Source of the DNA: Sphingomonas sp. G-3-2-10
Lineage (GTDB): Bacteria > Pseudomonadota > Alphaproteobacteria > Sphingomonadales > Sphingomonadaceae
Assembly: GCF_012927115.1 (NCBI RefSeq)
Contig: NZ_JABBFY010000002.1
Location: 434,001-498,000 of the forward strand
Direction: 5' to 3'
DNA length: 64,000 nucleotides
Made by a program: the position numbers and the translations under genes. The notes under the pieces were generated by a model that did no database searches, was not told where the DNA came from, and saw only the letters and a list, made by a program, of their open reading frames with translations. Of the stretch, positions 34,509 through 43,491 are shown piece after piece. How positions within the stretch are numbered: the first letter of the stretch is position 1; every line of letters starts with the position of its first letter.

Positions 34509-36010
34509 GCGCTTCCTCCGGCCGGACAGAAACGGGCGATCGTGTCAGCATGTTTGGGCATGCCCACCGCAGTCTCGGCGATCAGCGAACGCAGCTTCGC
34601 CAGCCGTTCCGAAAGCGCCGCTTCGGGCATCAGATCGGCCATTGCATCCTGCGCGACCGGCTCGATGCCCTGACCGATGAATACCGCCTGCCAGCTCGCG
34701 GGCCCGAACAGCCCGTCGCGATATTCGCGGATATGGCCGCGATGGCGAAAGCGCTCGATCTTGTCCGTCAGGCTGTCCGGAATCGCCATCGCGCGGACGT
34801 AGCGCCAGATTTCGGCATCGTCGCGCTCGGTGGCGCGATAATGAAGGATCAGGAAATCGCGGATGCGGTCATACTCCACATCCATCACGCGATTATATTC
34901 GCGGGCCAGCGCGGGATCGATTTCCGGATCGCCAGGCATCAGCGTGAGCAGGAACGCGACGGCCATCTGCACCAGATAGATGCTGGTCGATTCCAGCGGC
35001 TCGAGGAAACCGCCCGCCAGACCCATCGCGATGACGTTGCGGTTCCACGCCTTGCGCCGCTTGCACGCCTTGAAGCGAAGCCCGCGCGGTTCGGCCTGGG
35101 CCGCACCGTCAAGCCGCGAGAGCAGCAGCGAAGCGGCTTCGTCGTCCGACAGGAAATGGCTGGCATAGACATAGCCGTTGCCGGTGCGATGCTGGAGCGG
35201 GATGCGCCATTGCCAGCCCGCCTCGCGCGCGGTCGAGCGAGTATAGGGCGTCAGTTCCCCCGCGGAATCGCACGGCACCGCCATCGCCCGATCGCAGGGC
35301 AGCCAGTGCGACCAGTCCTCGATCCCGGTCTCCAGCGTCTGCTCGATCAGCAGGCCGCGAAAGCCCGAGCAATCGATGAACAAATCCGCCGCGATCGCCT
35401 CGCCCGAGGCCAGCGTGACGCTGGCGATATCGCCGCGTTCGGGATGCTGCGCGACATCGACGATGCGCCCCTCGACTCGCTTGATTCCGCGCGCTTCGGA
35501 CCAGCCGCGCAGATAGCGGGCATAGAGGAAGGCATCGAAATGATAGGCGTAGGAGAAAGCCGATTTGGGATCGGCGGCATCCTTTGCCGGAAAATCGAAC
35601 CGGTTCTGCTGCGCGGCAACGATTGGCAGGCAATAGCCGGACAGCGGGCCGGCGGTTTCGCGGGCGCGGAGCCAGTAATGGAAGAATTCGGCTTCCCCGA
35701 TCGGCCGTCCGAACGCGCCGAAGGGATGGATATAGCGGCTGCCGATGCTGCCCCAGTCGACGAACTCGATCCCCAGCTTGAAGCTGGCTTGCGTCGCGGC
35801 CATGAATTCAGGCTCGTCGATGCCGAGATAGTCGTTGAAATCCTTCATCTGCGGCAGCGTGGCTTCGCCCACGCCGACGGTTCCGATTTCGTCGGATTCG
35901 ATCAAACGGACATCGTAGCGCGACAGATCGAGCTTGGCCGAGCACGCCGCGGCGCACATCCAGCCGGCGGTGCCCCCGCCCACAATTACGATCCGGAAAG
36001 GCACCGTCAT
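34505..36010 (-). CDS. Tryptophan-halogenase-family flavoprotein (first of trio)
   Basis: A 501-residue flavin-dependent halogenase-type protein: GGGTAGW at 11-17, catalytic Lys78 (SFKLGIEF), W266-x-W268-x-I270-P271, and Glu340 in FLEPLESTSI. All residues known to be needed in PrnA-like enzymes are present. The substrate is unknown. It starts 62 bases after the TonB receptor, behind a terminator-like hairpin, so it is likely made at a lower level than the receptor. Confidence 0.87.
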   Translation of the reverse strand: MTVPFRIVIVGGGTAGWMCAAACSAKLDLSRYDVRLIESDEIGTVGVGEATLPQMKDFNDYLGIDEPEFMAATQASFKLGIEFVDWGSIGSRYIHPFGAFGRPIGEAEFFHYWLRARETAGPLSGYCLPIVAAQQNRFDFPAKDAADPKSAFSYAYHFDAFLYARYLRGWSEARGIKRVEGRIVDVAQHPERGDIASVTLASGEAIAADLFIDCSGFRGLLIEQTLETGIEDWSHWLPCDRAMAVPCDSAGELTPYTRSTAREAGWQWRIPLQHRTGNGYVYASHFLSDDEAASLLLSRLDGAAQAEPRGLRFKACKRRKAWNRNVIAMGLAGGFLEPLESTSIYLVQMAVAFLLTLMPGDPEIDPALAREYNRVMDVEYDRIRDFLILHYRATERDDAEIWRYVRAMAIPDSLTDKIERFRHRGHIREYRDGLFGPASWQAVFIGQGIEPVAQDAMADLMPEAALSERLAKLRSLIAETAVGMPKHADTIARFCPAGGSA

Positions 36011-36033
36011 CGCAGTACCCTAACAAAAGAAGC

Positions 36034-36063
36034 GCCGGGGGCCAGTGCGAATGGGCCCCCGGC
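36034..36063 (-). terminator. Intrinsic terminator or attenuator between receptor and halogenases
   Basis: A perfect ten-base stem (GCCGGGGGCC with GGCCCCCGGC) with ten-base loop. On the minus strand it is followed after CG by a T-rich run (CTTCTTTTGTTA). It lies nine bases after the receptor stop, so most transcripts may end here with some read-through into the halogenase genes. Confidence 0.65.
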
Positions 36064-36072
36064 TGAGGGGAG

Positions 36073-39000
36073 TTACATGGTGAAGCGGATACCCGCCTGA
36101 ATGCGCCGGTCGTTCTTGAACCAGGCATTCGGCTTGGTCAGGCCGGTATTGTCGACCTGCTGGCGCAGCACCGTATCCGTCCCGAGCAAGTTGCTGCCCT
36201 GCACGATCAGCTCGAACCGGCGCGCGAAGCGCAGGCGGATCGACGCATCGAGATAGCCCGTCGCTTCCTGCCAGATCGGCAGACCGACGCAGCAATCGAT
36301 CGCGGTCACGAGATATTCCGAGCGCCAGTTATAGGCGACGCGGAGCGAGACCGGACCCTTTTCGTACATGCCGACCAGATTGAAGCTGTGCTCCGATATG
36401 CCCTCGAGCGCATTGGCCTTCACCGCGGTGGTATCGTAGCTGACGCCGCCGCCGGCCGTGCCGCCTGCGGTCTCGTTGGTCAGGTTGACCGTCTCGATGC
36501 CGTTGTTCTTGACGTAGGTATAGTTGGCCTGGACGCCGAACCCGCTGAGCCAGCCGGGCAGGAAGTCGAAGAAGGTCTGGAACGCGACTTCGCCACCATA
36601 GATCGACGCGCCGTCGCCGTTCAGCGGCGCCGTGACCAGCACGTTCCGCGTCACGCCGTTGTTGACCAGCGTAGTGTTGTAGGTTCCGGCCTGGATGTAG
36701 TTGTTGAACTTCTTGTAGAAGCCGGTGGCAGTGAACGAGCTGGCGCGGCCGAAATAATATTCGAGCGTCACGTCGAACTGATCGGCCACGATGGGCTTCA
36801 GGCTCGGATTGCCCGACTGGGCGCGGTACCGCCAGTTGTACCCCACGATCGCACCCGCCGAATTCCGGATGCTGTCCGGGTTCGAAGGGTCGGTCAGGCT
36901 GGGCGAGAGCCGCGTGATCGTCATGTAGTTGCGCAGCAGGCCCACGTCAGGCCGCGAAATCGCCCGCGAATAGGCGACGCGCGTCACGAGCTTGTCGGTC
37001 CAGTCGAACTTCACGTTGAAGCTGGGCAGGAAGTGGACATGGTCCTGACGCGCAGTGTTCGGGACGTAACTGCCGTTGTTGAAGGCGATCTCCGCAGCCG
37101 TCGTCACGCAACCCGCGCTGGGAACAAGCGGCATCGACGGCGTCAGGGGCGTAGGATCACGAGGATCCGGGCTATAGTTGCAGATCAGCTGCGTCGGCGT
37201 GAAGGCCGTGGGATAGGTCAGCGCGCCCTGGGTCTCGTTGACCGTGAAGATCAAACGGCCGCCGATATTGCCGGACACCCCGACCCGGCCGATCCGCGCA
37301 TCGGGCCCGCCGAACTTGAGCATCGCATAGCCCGCGGTGGTCATCTCGCTCAGGCGCAGGATTTCATTCGGCAGATAGCAACCGAATTCGCCCTTCACCG
37401 TCTCGCCGGCGCGATAGCCCGCGTTCGAGCAGACGCCGTAATAGTCGCCCACGCCGATGCTGGGACGGCCGAGCGCCTTTGCCAGCTGATCCCGGTTTTC
37501 CAGCATGTCCATGTTGAAGAACGGGAAGGTGCGGTGGTTCATCTGGTTACCGGCGAAGAAGTCCGACCCGAAGGTGAACTGCTCGTTCGAACCAGCGCCG
37601 TAGATCGGCTTGTCCATGTTGAAATAGGGTGCCTGGGTGTAGGTCCAGGTGTTCGAGATGTTCGCCCAGTTATACGCGCCCCAGCGCACCGTCTGGTCGC
37701 GATCGGCATAACGCGCGCCGAGCTTCAGCGAGTTGAGCCACGGCGTATCGAATTCATATTCGACGTCCGCGCGCAGGGCCAGCTCGTGGCCATCGCTGTC
37801 CTCGGTGTGATCGGTGATCGCGTAATAATGATAGTTGTTGGCGTTGCTGAGGCCGCCCGGCGACAGGTTGATATTGTCGGCGGCATTGGGCTCGAACGTC
37901 AGCGTCGGATACTTGCCCCGCATGTCGAGGAAGGTGTTCGTATAGCTGCGCGCGGTCGCCGAGGCGTTGTAGTTATGCACCGCGGAATCGACATATTGCG
38001 CGTCGAAATTCAGGTGGACGCGATCGGTCGGCGACCATTTGAAGTTGGCCGTGAAGTCCTGGGTGTACTGCTTGTTGCGCAGCGCGTTCGACGCGGTGTC
38101 GAGCTGCGCGCCGCGGCGCTGGTTGGCGCAGCCCTCCCACGAATAGCAACGGATATAGAAGGGCTGGCCCGCGGCGTTGAGGCCCAGACCATTTTCGTCG
38201 CCGGGGAAATCGCCGACATAGGGACGCATCGCCGACCACCAGCCGGACGTGAAGTTTCCGTCGCCGTCGAACGTGAAGGCAGGCTTGCCGAAGCCGGGCT
38301 GAACAAGGCTCGGGTCGGTGAACACGGTGTCAGTCGGGCGGCCGTAGATCTCGAGGCTGCCTGCGCCCGACGAATAGATCGAACGTTCGCGCCAGCTATT
38401 GTCGTACTGCGAGCGCGTATATTGCAGCGAGGCTTCCATCGAGCCGTCGTTCGAGCGCCACTGCAGCGCACCCGCGACGCCGATGCGCTTGCGGTCATAG
38501 ATGTTGTCGCGCATCCACACGCCGCTGGGCATGTAGGACTTGGTGGGCCCGTAGGTGCCGGCGGCGAAGATCGCATAGCGATCGAGCTGGACGCCCTGGC
38601 TGCCGGTCTTCACCTGGCTGTAGGCGCCGTTGATCATCACGCCGAATTCGCCCGCGCCGGTCGACCAGCGCTTGGTGATCACGCCCGAGACTTCGGGAGT
38701 CGTTTCCTTCGCGATGTCGCCATAGTTGCCCATGACGCCGATCGAGATAACGTCCTTTGCCGAATCGAACGGCAGACGCGTGCGCAGATTGACCGTGCCG
38801 GCGATGCCGCCCTCGATCATGTCGGCAGTCTGGTTCTTGTAGGTGTCGACGCCCGACAGCAGTTCGGGCGAGATGTCCTGCCAGCTCAGGCCGCGCGAGC
38901 TGTTGGCCGAGAAGGTGTCGCGGCCGTTGAATTCCGAACGGACCTGCGGAAGGCCGCGAACGATGACGCCCGAAGGTTCGGCCGAGAAGTGGGACGTGTC

Positions 39001-39309
39001 GTCGGTGCCGGCAAAGCGGACCACGGTGACGCCCGGGACGCGCTGAAGCGCCTCGGCGACCGACTTGTCGGGGAAAGAGCCGATATCCTCGGCGCTGATC
39101 GAATCGACGACCGTATCGGCGTTGCGCTTGCGGTTCTGCGCCGAATCGAGATTCGCGCGCTGGCCCGTGACGATGATCGCGTCTTCTTCGGGCTCCTGCG
39201 CTTCCTGCGCCCAGGCGGGAGCGGCGGCGCCGGCGCAAAGCGCGGCAAATCCCACGGTCGCCAGCAGCTTCTTCGCGAAGATGGATGGAGTATGGCCGGT
39301 GCGTTTCAT
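36073..39309 (-). CDS. Large TonB-dependent receptor of the GlcNAc block
   Basis: A 1078-residue receptor. Signal peptide ends PAWAQ; DAIIVTGQR is the TonB-box region; the plug has NRKRNADTVVDSISAEDIGSFPDKSVAEALQRVPGV in the Xanthomonas/Caulobacter style (quoted in part: SAEDIGSFPDKSVAEALQR); the barrel ends GIRFTM. The start at 39309 gives a normal signal peptide, and AGGGGG lies upstream. Facing nagX over a shared control region, it most likely imports chito-oligosaccharides or related glycans. Confidence 0.88.
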   Translation of the reverse strand: MKRTGHTPSIFAKKLLATVGFAALCAGAAAPAWAQEAQEPEEDAIIVTGQRANLDSAQNRKRNADTVVDSISAEDIGSFPDKSVAEALQRVPGVTVVRFAGTDDTSHFSAEPSGVIVRGLPQVRSEFNGRDTFSANSSRGLSWQDISPELLSGVDTYKNQTADMIEGGIAGTVNLRTRLPFDSAKDVISIGVMGNYGDIAKETTPEVSGVITKRWSTGAGEFGVMINGAYSQVKTGSQGVQLDRYAIFAAGTYGPTKSYMPSGVWMRDNIYDRKRIGVAGALQWRSNDGSMEASLQYTRSQYDNSWRERSIYSSGAGSLEIYGRPTDTVFTDPSLVQPGFGKPAFTFDGDGNFTSGWWSAMRPYVGDFPGDENGLGLNAAGQPFYIRCYSWEGCANQRRGAQLDTASNALRNKQYTQDFTANFKWSPTDRVHLNFDAQYVDSAVHNYNASATARSYTNTFLDMRGKYPTLTFEPNAADNINLSPGGLSNANNYHYYAITDHTEDSDGHELALRADVEYEFDTPWLNSLKLGARYADRDQTVRWGAYNWANISNTWTYTQAPYFNMDKPIYGAGSNEQFTFGSDFFAGNQMNHRTFPFFNMDMLENRDQLAKALGRPSIGVGDYYGVCSNAGYRAGETVKGEFGCYLPNEILRLSEMTTAGYAMLKFGGPDARIGRVGVSGNIGGRLIFTVNETQGALTYPTAFTPTQLICNYSPDPRDPTPLTPSMPLVPSAGCVTTAAEIAFNNGSYVPNTARQDHVHFLPSFNVKFDWTDKLVTRVAYSRAISRPDVGLLRNYMTITRLSPSLTDPSNPDSIRNSAGAIVGYNWRYRAQSGNPSLKPIVADQFDVTLEYYFGRASSFTATGFYKKFNNYIQAGTYNTTLVNNGVTRNVLVTAPLNGDGASIYGGEVAFQTFFDFLPGWLSGFGVQANYTYVKNNGIETVNLTNETAGGTAGGGVSYDTTAVKANALEGISEHSFNLVGMYEKGPVSLRVAYNWRSEYLVTAIDCCVGLPIWQEATGYLDASIRLRFARRFELIVQGSNLLGTDTVLRQQVDNTGLTKPNAWFKNDRRIQAGIRFTM

Positions 39310-39354
39310 GTCCCAATTCCCCCTGTGTCGACAGCCGTTCCTGCTGCGTCGATA

Positions 39355-39387
39355 ATACCAATTCTGGCGTTGGTGCAATACCAATAG
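39355..39387. promoter_or_regulatory. Candidate NagR operators between receptor and nagX
   Basis: Contains ATACCAAT, then TTGGT-GCAAT-ACCAA (39370-39384), an inverted repeat of the GntR type. The 13-mer GCAATACCAATAG (39375-39387) is found again at 41124-41136 before the deaminase gene. Confidence 0.55.
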
Positions 39388-39463
39388 ACTACAAATTAGT
39401 TACAGAGTCCAGACGAAATGCGTTATACGCGTAACGAAGAGGACAAGCCGGGAGGTACATGGC

Positions 39464-40570
39464 GTGGCGGAAACTTCAGGGGGAAGGCTGGTATCGCTGG
39501 ACGTGCTGCGCGGCCTGACGGTGGTGGGGATGATCCTCGTCAACTCGATGGCCGGAATGAAATATGGCGCGCAGGCGGAAGTCTATCCGCTGCTGCTCCA
39601 TGCGCATTGGGACGGGCTGATGCTCGCCGATCTGGTCTTTCCCGGCTTCCTGATGATGGTCGGCGTCGCAATCCCGCTGGCCTTCGCCAAGGCTAGCGAA
39701 GGCGGGCACGGCGGCCCGATCGCCACACGCACCGCACGCCTGTTCCTTGTCGGATTCCTGCTCTCCAACATCTACTGGTTCGCCGACATGACCAGCGGCG
39801 ACTGGCGGCTGTTCGGCGTGCTCCAGCGAATCGGGCTGGCCTATGGCGCCTGCGCCTTGCTGTTCCTCACCTTTGGCCCGCGCATCCGGCTGGGAATCAT
39901 CGCCGCGATCCTGATCCTTTACTGGCCGCTGTCGCTGGCGCCCGCGCCCGACGGCCTTGCGACCGACATCTGGGTGCGCGGGCATAATTTCGTGGCATGG
40001 CTCGACCGCGCGCTGCTGGGCGAGCATCTCTATGTGAAGGGCCCCGAAGGCTATGATCCCGAGGGGATTTTGGGCACGCTGACCGCCATCGCACATGGCC
40101 TGATCGGCGTGGCGATCGGCGAATATCTGCTGAAGCGGCCGGCCAATTCGGTGCGAAACCTGGCGCTTGCGGGCGCGGCGATGCTGGCTGCGGGAATCGC
40201 CTGGGGCTTCATATTCCCGGTGATCAAGGACATCTGGTCGAGCAGCTTCGTGCTGGTCACCTGCGGCATCACCACGCTGGCGCTGGCGGGGCTTCACGCA
40301 TGGCTGGACCGGCCGGGCGAACCCGGCGCCGCGACCCGAGCGTTCACGCTGTTCGGCAGCGCGTTCGGCATCAATGCGATCGCCGCCTATGTCGCCCACC
40401 AGCTCTCCGCAGGCTGGCCCACATGGCAGATCATGCTTGTGCCGTTCGAGTGGCTGCGCGGCTCGATCGGCGATGGCCTCGCGTCCTTCGTCCCGGTGCT
40501 GCTCTATATCGGGCTGCTCTGGACTTTCGTCGAATATCTCCGCCGCAAGCGGTGGATCGTGAAGATTTGA
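39464..40570 (+). CDS. nagX: NagX-type membrane protein (HGSNAT-like acyltransferase family)
   Basis: A 368-residue membrane protein with about ten helices, of the NagX/heparan-alpha-glucosaminide acetyltransferase-like family: RLVSLDVLRGLTVVGMILVN at the start, HAHWDGLMLADLVFPGFLMMVG, and FGVLQRIGLAY. It is regularly found in bacterial GlcNAc clusters; a role in moving or acetylating amino sugars is supposed but unproven. The start is GTG at 39464, eight bases after GGAGG. Confidence 0.85.
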   Translation: MAETSGGRLVSLDVLRGLTVVGMILVNSMAGMKYGAQAEVYPLLLHAHWDGLMLADLVFPGFLMMVGVAIPLAFAKASEGGHGGPIATRTARLFLVGFLLSNIYWFADMTSGDWRLFGVLQRIGLAYGACALLFLTFGPRIRLGIIAAILILYWPLSLAPAPDGLATDIWVRGHNFVAWLDRALLGEHLYVKGPEGYDPEGILGTLTAIAHGLIGVAIGEYLLKRPANSVRNLALAGAAMLAAGIAWGFIFPVIKDIWSSSFVLVTCGITTLALAGLHAWLDRPGEPGAATRAFTLFGSAFGINAIAAYVAHQLSAGWPTWQIMLVPFEWLRGSIGDGLASFVPVLLYIGLLWTFVEYLRRKRWIVKI

Positions 40571-40580
40571 GGAGAGGAAG

Positions 40581-41111
40581 ATGAAGCATATCCTGCTCGC
40601 CTTCGCGGCGATCATCGCACCCGTCGCGGCCGCGCCCGCCCTCTCGCAAAGCGGCGGCGACAAGATGCTCAACGAGCCCTCGATCAACTGGAGCGTCTAT
40701 GGCCCCGGCCAGACGCACAAGGCGCGCAAGGACCCCGCCGTGCAGGGCGGCGGTGCGATGCGCGTCACCATCCCCGCCAGGCCGGCGAATATCTGGGACA
40801 TCGGCGCGTCGACCACCATCACCAAACCGATCCGCAAGGGCGACAAGCTGATCTTCGCCTTCTGGGCGCGACTCGTCTCGGGGGGCACCGACGGCAAGAG
40901 CCTGCTCGCGGCAAACATCCAGCAGAACAGCGCGCCCTATACGGCGATCGTCAGCGGACAGGTGGAGATCGGCGGCGAATGGAAGCTGGTCCATGTGCGC
41001 GGGATCGCCAACGCGGATTACCCGGCGGGCACCGCCAACGCCGCGCTTTCGCTGGGCGCCGCCGCGCACACATTCGACCTCGGCCCCGCTTTCATCATGC
41101 TCGCGGATTGA
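40581..41111 (+). CDS. Small secreted beta-sandwich protein, CBM-like
   Basis: A 176-residue exported protein. Signal peptide ends PALSQ; the mature part (NWSVYGPGQ, MRVTIPARPANIWDIGAS, KGDKLIFAFWAR, AFIMLAD) resembles the jelly-roll carbohydrate-binding modules of the CBM4/9/22 kind, without any catalytic domain. Ten bases separate it from nagX, so it is in that transcript. It may bind the polymer or its fragments at the cell surface; the assignment is by fold pattern only. Confidence 0.6.
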   Translation: MKHILLAFAAIIAPVAAAPALSQSGGDKMLNEPSINWSVYGPGQTHKARKDPAVQGGGAMRVTIPARPANIWDIGASTTITKPIRKGDKLIFAFWARLVSGGTDGKSLLAANIQQNSAPYTAIVSGQVEIGGEWKLVHVRGIANADYPAGTANAALSLGAAAHTFDLGPAFIMLAD

Positions 41112-41123
41112 TAGCTCCAACCA

Positions 41124-41156
41124 GCAATACCAATAGTACCTTTAAAATACCTATTG
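41124..41156. promoter_or_regulatory. Candidate NagR operator before the deaminase gene
   Basis: GCAATACCAATAG (41124-41136) is the same 13-mer as before nagX. CAATAG and CTATTG here also face each other over 14 bases. Lying 84-116 bases before the gene, the site suggests a second promoter for nagB-II-nagA-nagF-nagE. Confidence 0.55.
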
Positions 41157-41239
41157 TCTCCCGATGGCAGCCTCCATATAGCATTGGGGGAATATCGCGG
41201 TGGACAAGATCGCCGTTTCAAGGAGTTCCGGCGGACGTG

Positions 41240-42307
41240 ATGGCCGAGATCGAAACACGACCAGAGGACGCCGGCGTGCCGGGCACGACGCTGATGCGCG
41301 CGGAAGCCGCGGAAGCGGGCGCCGCGGTTGCACGGTTCCTCGCGGCGAACCGCACAGGGCTGGCGCGGATCGGCGAGCGGCTGCGCGACCAGCCGCCCGA
41401 AGTGGTCGTGACCTGCGCGCGCGGATCCTCCGATCATGCCGCGACCTATGGCAAATATCTGATCGAGACGCTGACCGGCGTCACCACCGCATCGGCGGCG
41501 CTTTCGACCTCGTCGGTCTATCCCGCGCCGCGCGCGCCGGCGGAGTCGCGGCCCAGCCGGTTGTGCATCGCCATCTCGCAATCGGGCCGCAGCCCGGATC
41601 TGCTCGCCGCCGTCGAGGCGCAGCGGGCGCATGGCGCCTTCGTCGTCGCGCTGGTCAATGTCGCGGACTCGCCGCTGGCCGGCATTGCCGATGAAGTGCT
41701 GGCGCTCGAGGCCGGTCCCGAACTCTCGGTCGCCGCGACCAAATCCTATATCGTCTCACTGGCCGGCCTCGTCTCGCTGGTCGCGGCATGGACACAGGAC
41801 GATGCGCTGACGGCGGCGATCGACCGCCTGCCCGCGCAACTGCCCACGGCCTTCGCGCTCGACTGGTCGGCGGCGATGCCGTCGCTGACCGGCGCGACCA
41901 ACCTGTTCGTGATCGGCCGGGGTTATGGCTATGGCGTGGCGCAGGAAGCGGCGCTCAAGCTGAAGGAAACCTGCGGCCTCCATGCCGAGAGTTTCAGCTC
42001 GGCCGAAGTGAAGCATGGTCCGATGGCGATCGTGAGCGACGGCTTCCCGGTCATCGCCTTCGCGGGAAGCGACGCGGCGGGCGACGATGTACGCGAAACC
42101 GCCACCCTGTTCGAATCGCGCGGCGCGCTGGTGTCGCTGGCCGATGCGAAGGGCGCGGGCAATCTGCCGGCGCTGGCCGATCATCCCGCGATCGAGCCGA
42201 TCCTGATGATCCAGAGCTTCTACGCGCTCGCCGAGAAACTCTCGCGCGCCCGCGGTTTCGATCCCGACCGGCCGCCTTTCCTGAACAAGGTGACCCGGAC
42301 CACATGA
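41240..42307 (+). CDS. nagB-II: SIS-domain glucosamine-6-phosphate deaminase (NagB-II type)
   Basis: A 355-residue protein with two SIS domains like the isomerase half of GlmS: VTCARGSSDHAATYGKY, AISQSGRSPD, EAGPELSVAATKSY, GRGYGYGVAQEAALKLKET, AEVKHGP. It has no glutaminase domain. Such proteins deaminate GlcN-6-P to fructose-6-P and ammonia in place of classic NagB. The ATG at 41240 follows a GTG in frame by one codon; AGGAG lies upstream. It overlaps nagA (ATGA). Confidence 0.88.
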   Translation: MAEIETRPEDAGVPGTTLMRAEAAEAGAAVARFLAANRTGLARIGERLRDQPPEVVVTCARGSSDHAATYGKYLIETLTGVTTASAALSTSSVYPAPRAPAESRPSRLCIAISQSGRSPDLLAAVEAQRAHGAFVVALVNVADSPLAGIADEVLALEAGPELSVAATKSYIVSLAGLVSLVAAWTQDDALTAAIDRLPAQLPTAFALDWSAAMPSLTGATNLFVIGRGYGYGVAQEAALKLKETCGLHAESFSSAEVKHGPMAIVSDGFPVIAFAGSDAAGDDVRETATLFESRGALVSLADAKGAGNLPALADHPAIEPILMIQSFYALAEKLSRARGFDPDRPPFLNKVTRTT

Positions 42308-43467
42308 AGCTGCGCGTCGCCAATGGGGGGATATTGGTCGGCCGGACGGTGTTCGGTGCGGCGACGATCGACGTGGCCGATGGCCGGATCGCCGCGATCG
42401 ATCCCGCAATCACCGGCAGCCCACACATCGACCTCGATGGCGGCTGGCTGGTGCCGGGCTTCATCGACACACAGGTCAATGGCGGCGGCGGGGTGCTGTT
42501 CAACGACGACATCAGCGTCGAGGGAATCGCGGCGATCGGCGCGGCGCATGCCCGGTTCGGCACCACCGCGTTCCTGCCGACGCTGATCAGCGATTCGCCC
42601 GAGCATATCGCAGCCGCGCTCGACGCAACCGATGCCGCGATCGAAGCTGGCGTACCGGGCGTGGCCGGCGTGCACATCGAAGGACCGTTCATCAATCCGG
42701 CCAAGCGCGGCATCCATGAGGCGGACCGCATCCGCCAGCTCGACCCCGCGCTGATCGAGCTGCTTTCGCGCCCGCGCATCGGACGCGTGGTGCTGACGAT
42801 CGCCCCCGAGCGCGTCGGCCTCGCCCATATCCGCGCGCTCGTGTCGCACGGCGTGATCGTGTGCGCGGGGCACACCAACGCGACCTATGACGAAGTCAAT
42901 GCGGCGATCGATGCGGGGCTGACCGGCTTCACGCACCTTTTCAACGCGATGTCGCCACTGACGCATCGCGCGCCGGGCGCCGCGGGCGCCGCGCTCGATG
43001 CGCCAGGATGCTGGGCCGGGCTGATCGTCGACAATGCGCATCTCCATCCCGCAACGGTGCGCATCGCCATCGCCGCCAAGGGTCCGGACCGGATTATGCT
43101 GGTGACCGATGCGATGCCGAGCGTCGGCACCGATGCGTCCAGCTTCGTGCTGCAGGGCAAGCGGATCGAAGTGCATCACGGCGTGTGCACCTATGAGGAC
43201 GGCACGCTGGCAGGATCCGATCTCGACATGGCGACGGCGTTCCGCAACACCGTGGAGATCACCGGACTGGCGCCGGCCGATGTCGTGCGGATGTCGAGCG
43301 AAGCGCCGGCGGCGTTCCTCGGCCTTTCGGCGACGCACGGCACGCTGGGCAAGGGCAAACGCGCCGACTGGGTGGTGCTTGACCGCGATCTGCGGCCGCG
43401 CGGCACGTGGATCGGGGGCGAACATCAGGCCGGGACGGTCAAGGGAATAGCCGCGGCGAACGCATAG
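42304..43467 (+). CDS. nagA: N-acetylglucosamine-6-phosphate deacetylase
   Basis: A 387-residue amidohydrolase: PGFIDTQVNGGGGV, metal Glu in HIEGPFINPAKRG, His in VCAGHTNA and in FTHLFNAMSPL, catalytic Asp in LVTDAMPSVG. It removes acetate from GlcNAc-6-P formed by the PTS. The gene sits between the deaminase (four-base overlap) and the PTS fusion (24 bases). Confidence 0.95.
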   Translation: MKLRVANGGILVGRTVFGAATIDVADGRIAAIDPAITGSPHIDLDGGWLVPGFIDTQVNGGGGVLFNDDISVEGIAAIGAAHARFGTTAFLPTLISDSPEHIAAALDATDAAIEAGVPGVAGVHIEGPFINPAKRGIHEADRIRQLDPALIELLSRPRIGRVVLTIAPERVGLAHIRALVSHGVIVCAGHTNATYDEVNAAIDAGLTGFTHLFNAMSPLTHRAPGAAGAALDAPGCWAGLIVDNAHLHPATVRIAIAAKGPDRIMLVTDAMPSVGTDASSFVLQGKRIEVHHGVCTYEDGTLAGSDLDMATAFRNTVEITGLAPADVVRMSSEAPAAFLGLSATHGTLGKGKRADWVVLDRDLRPRGTWIGGEHQAGTVKGIAAANA

Positions 43468-43491
43468 ACGGCAATATTTGGGGGAAGCGGC

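Noticed and set aside
36388..39387. 999-codon plus-strand frame opposite the TonB receptor
   Set aside because: Same shadow effect; no domain, while the minus strand encodes a full receptor.
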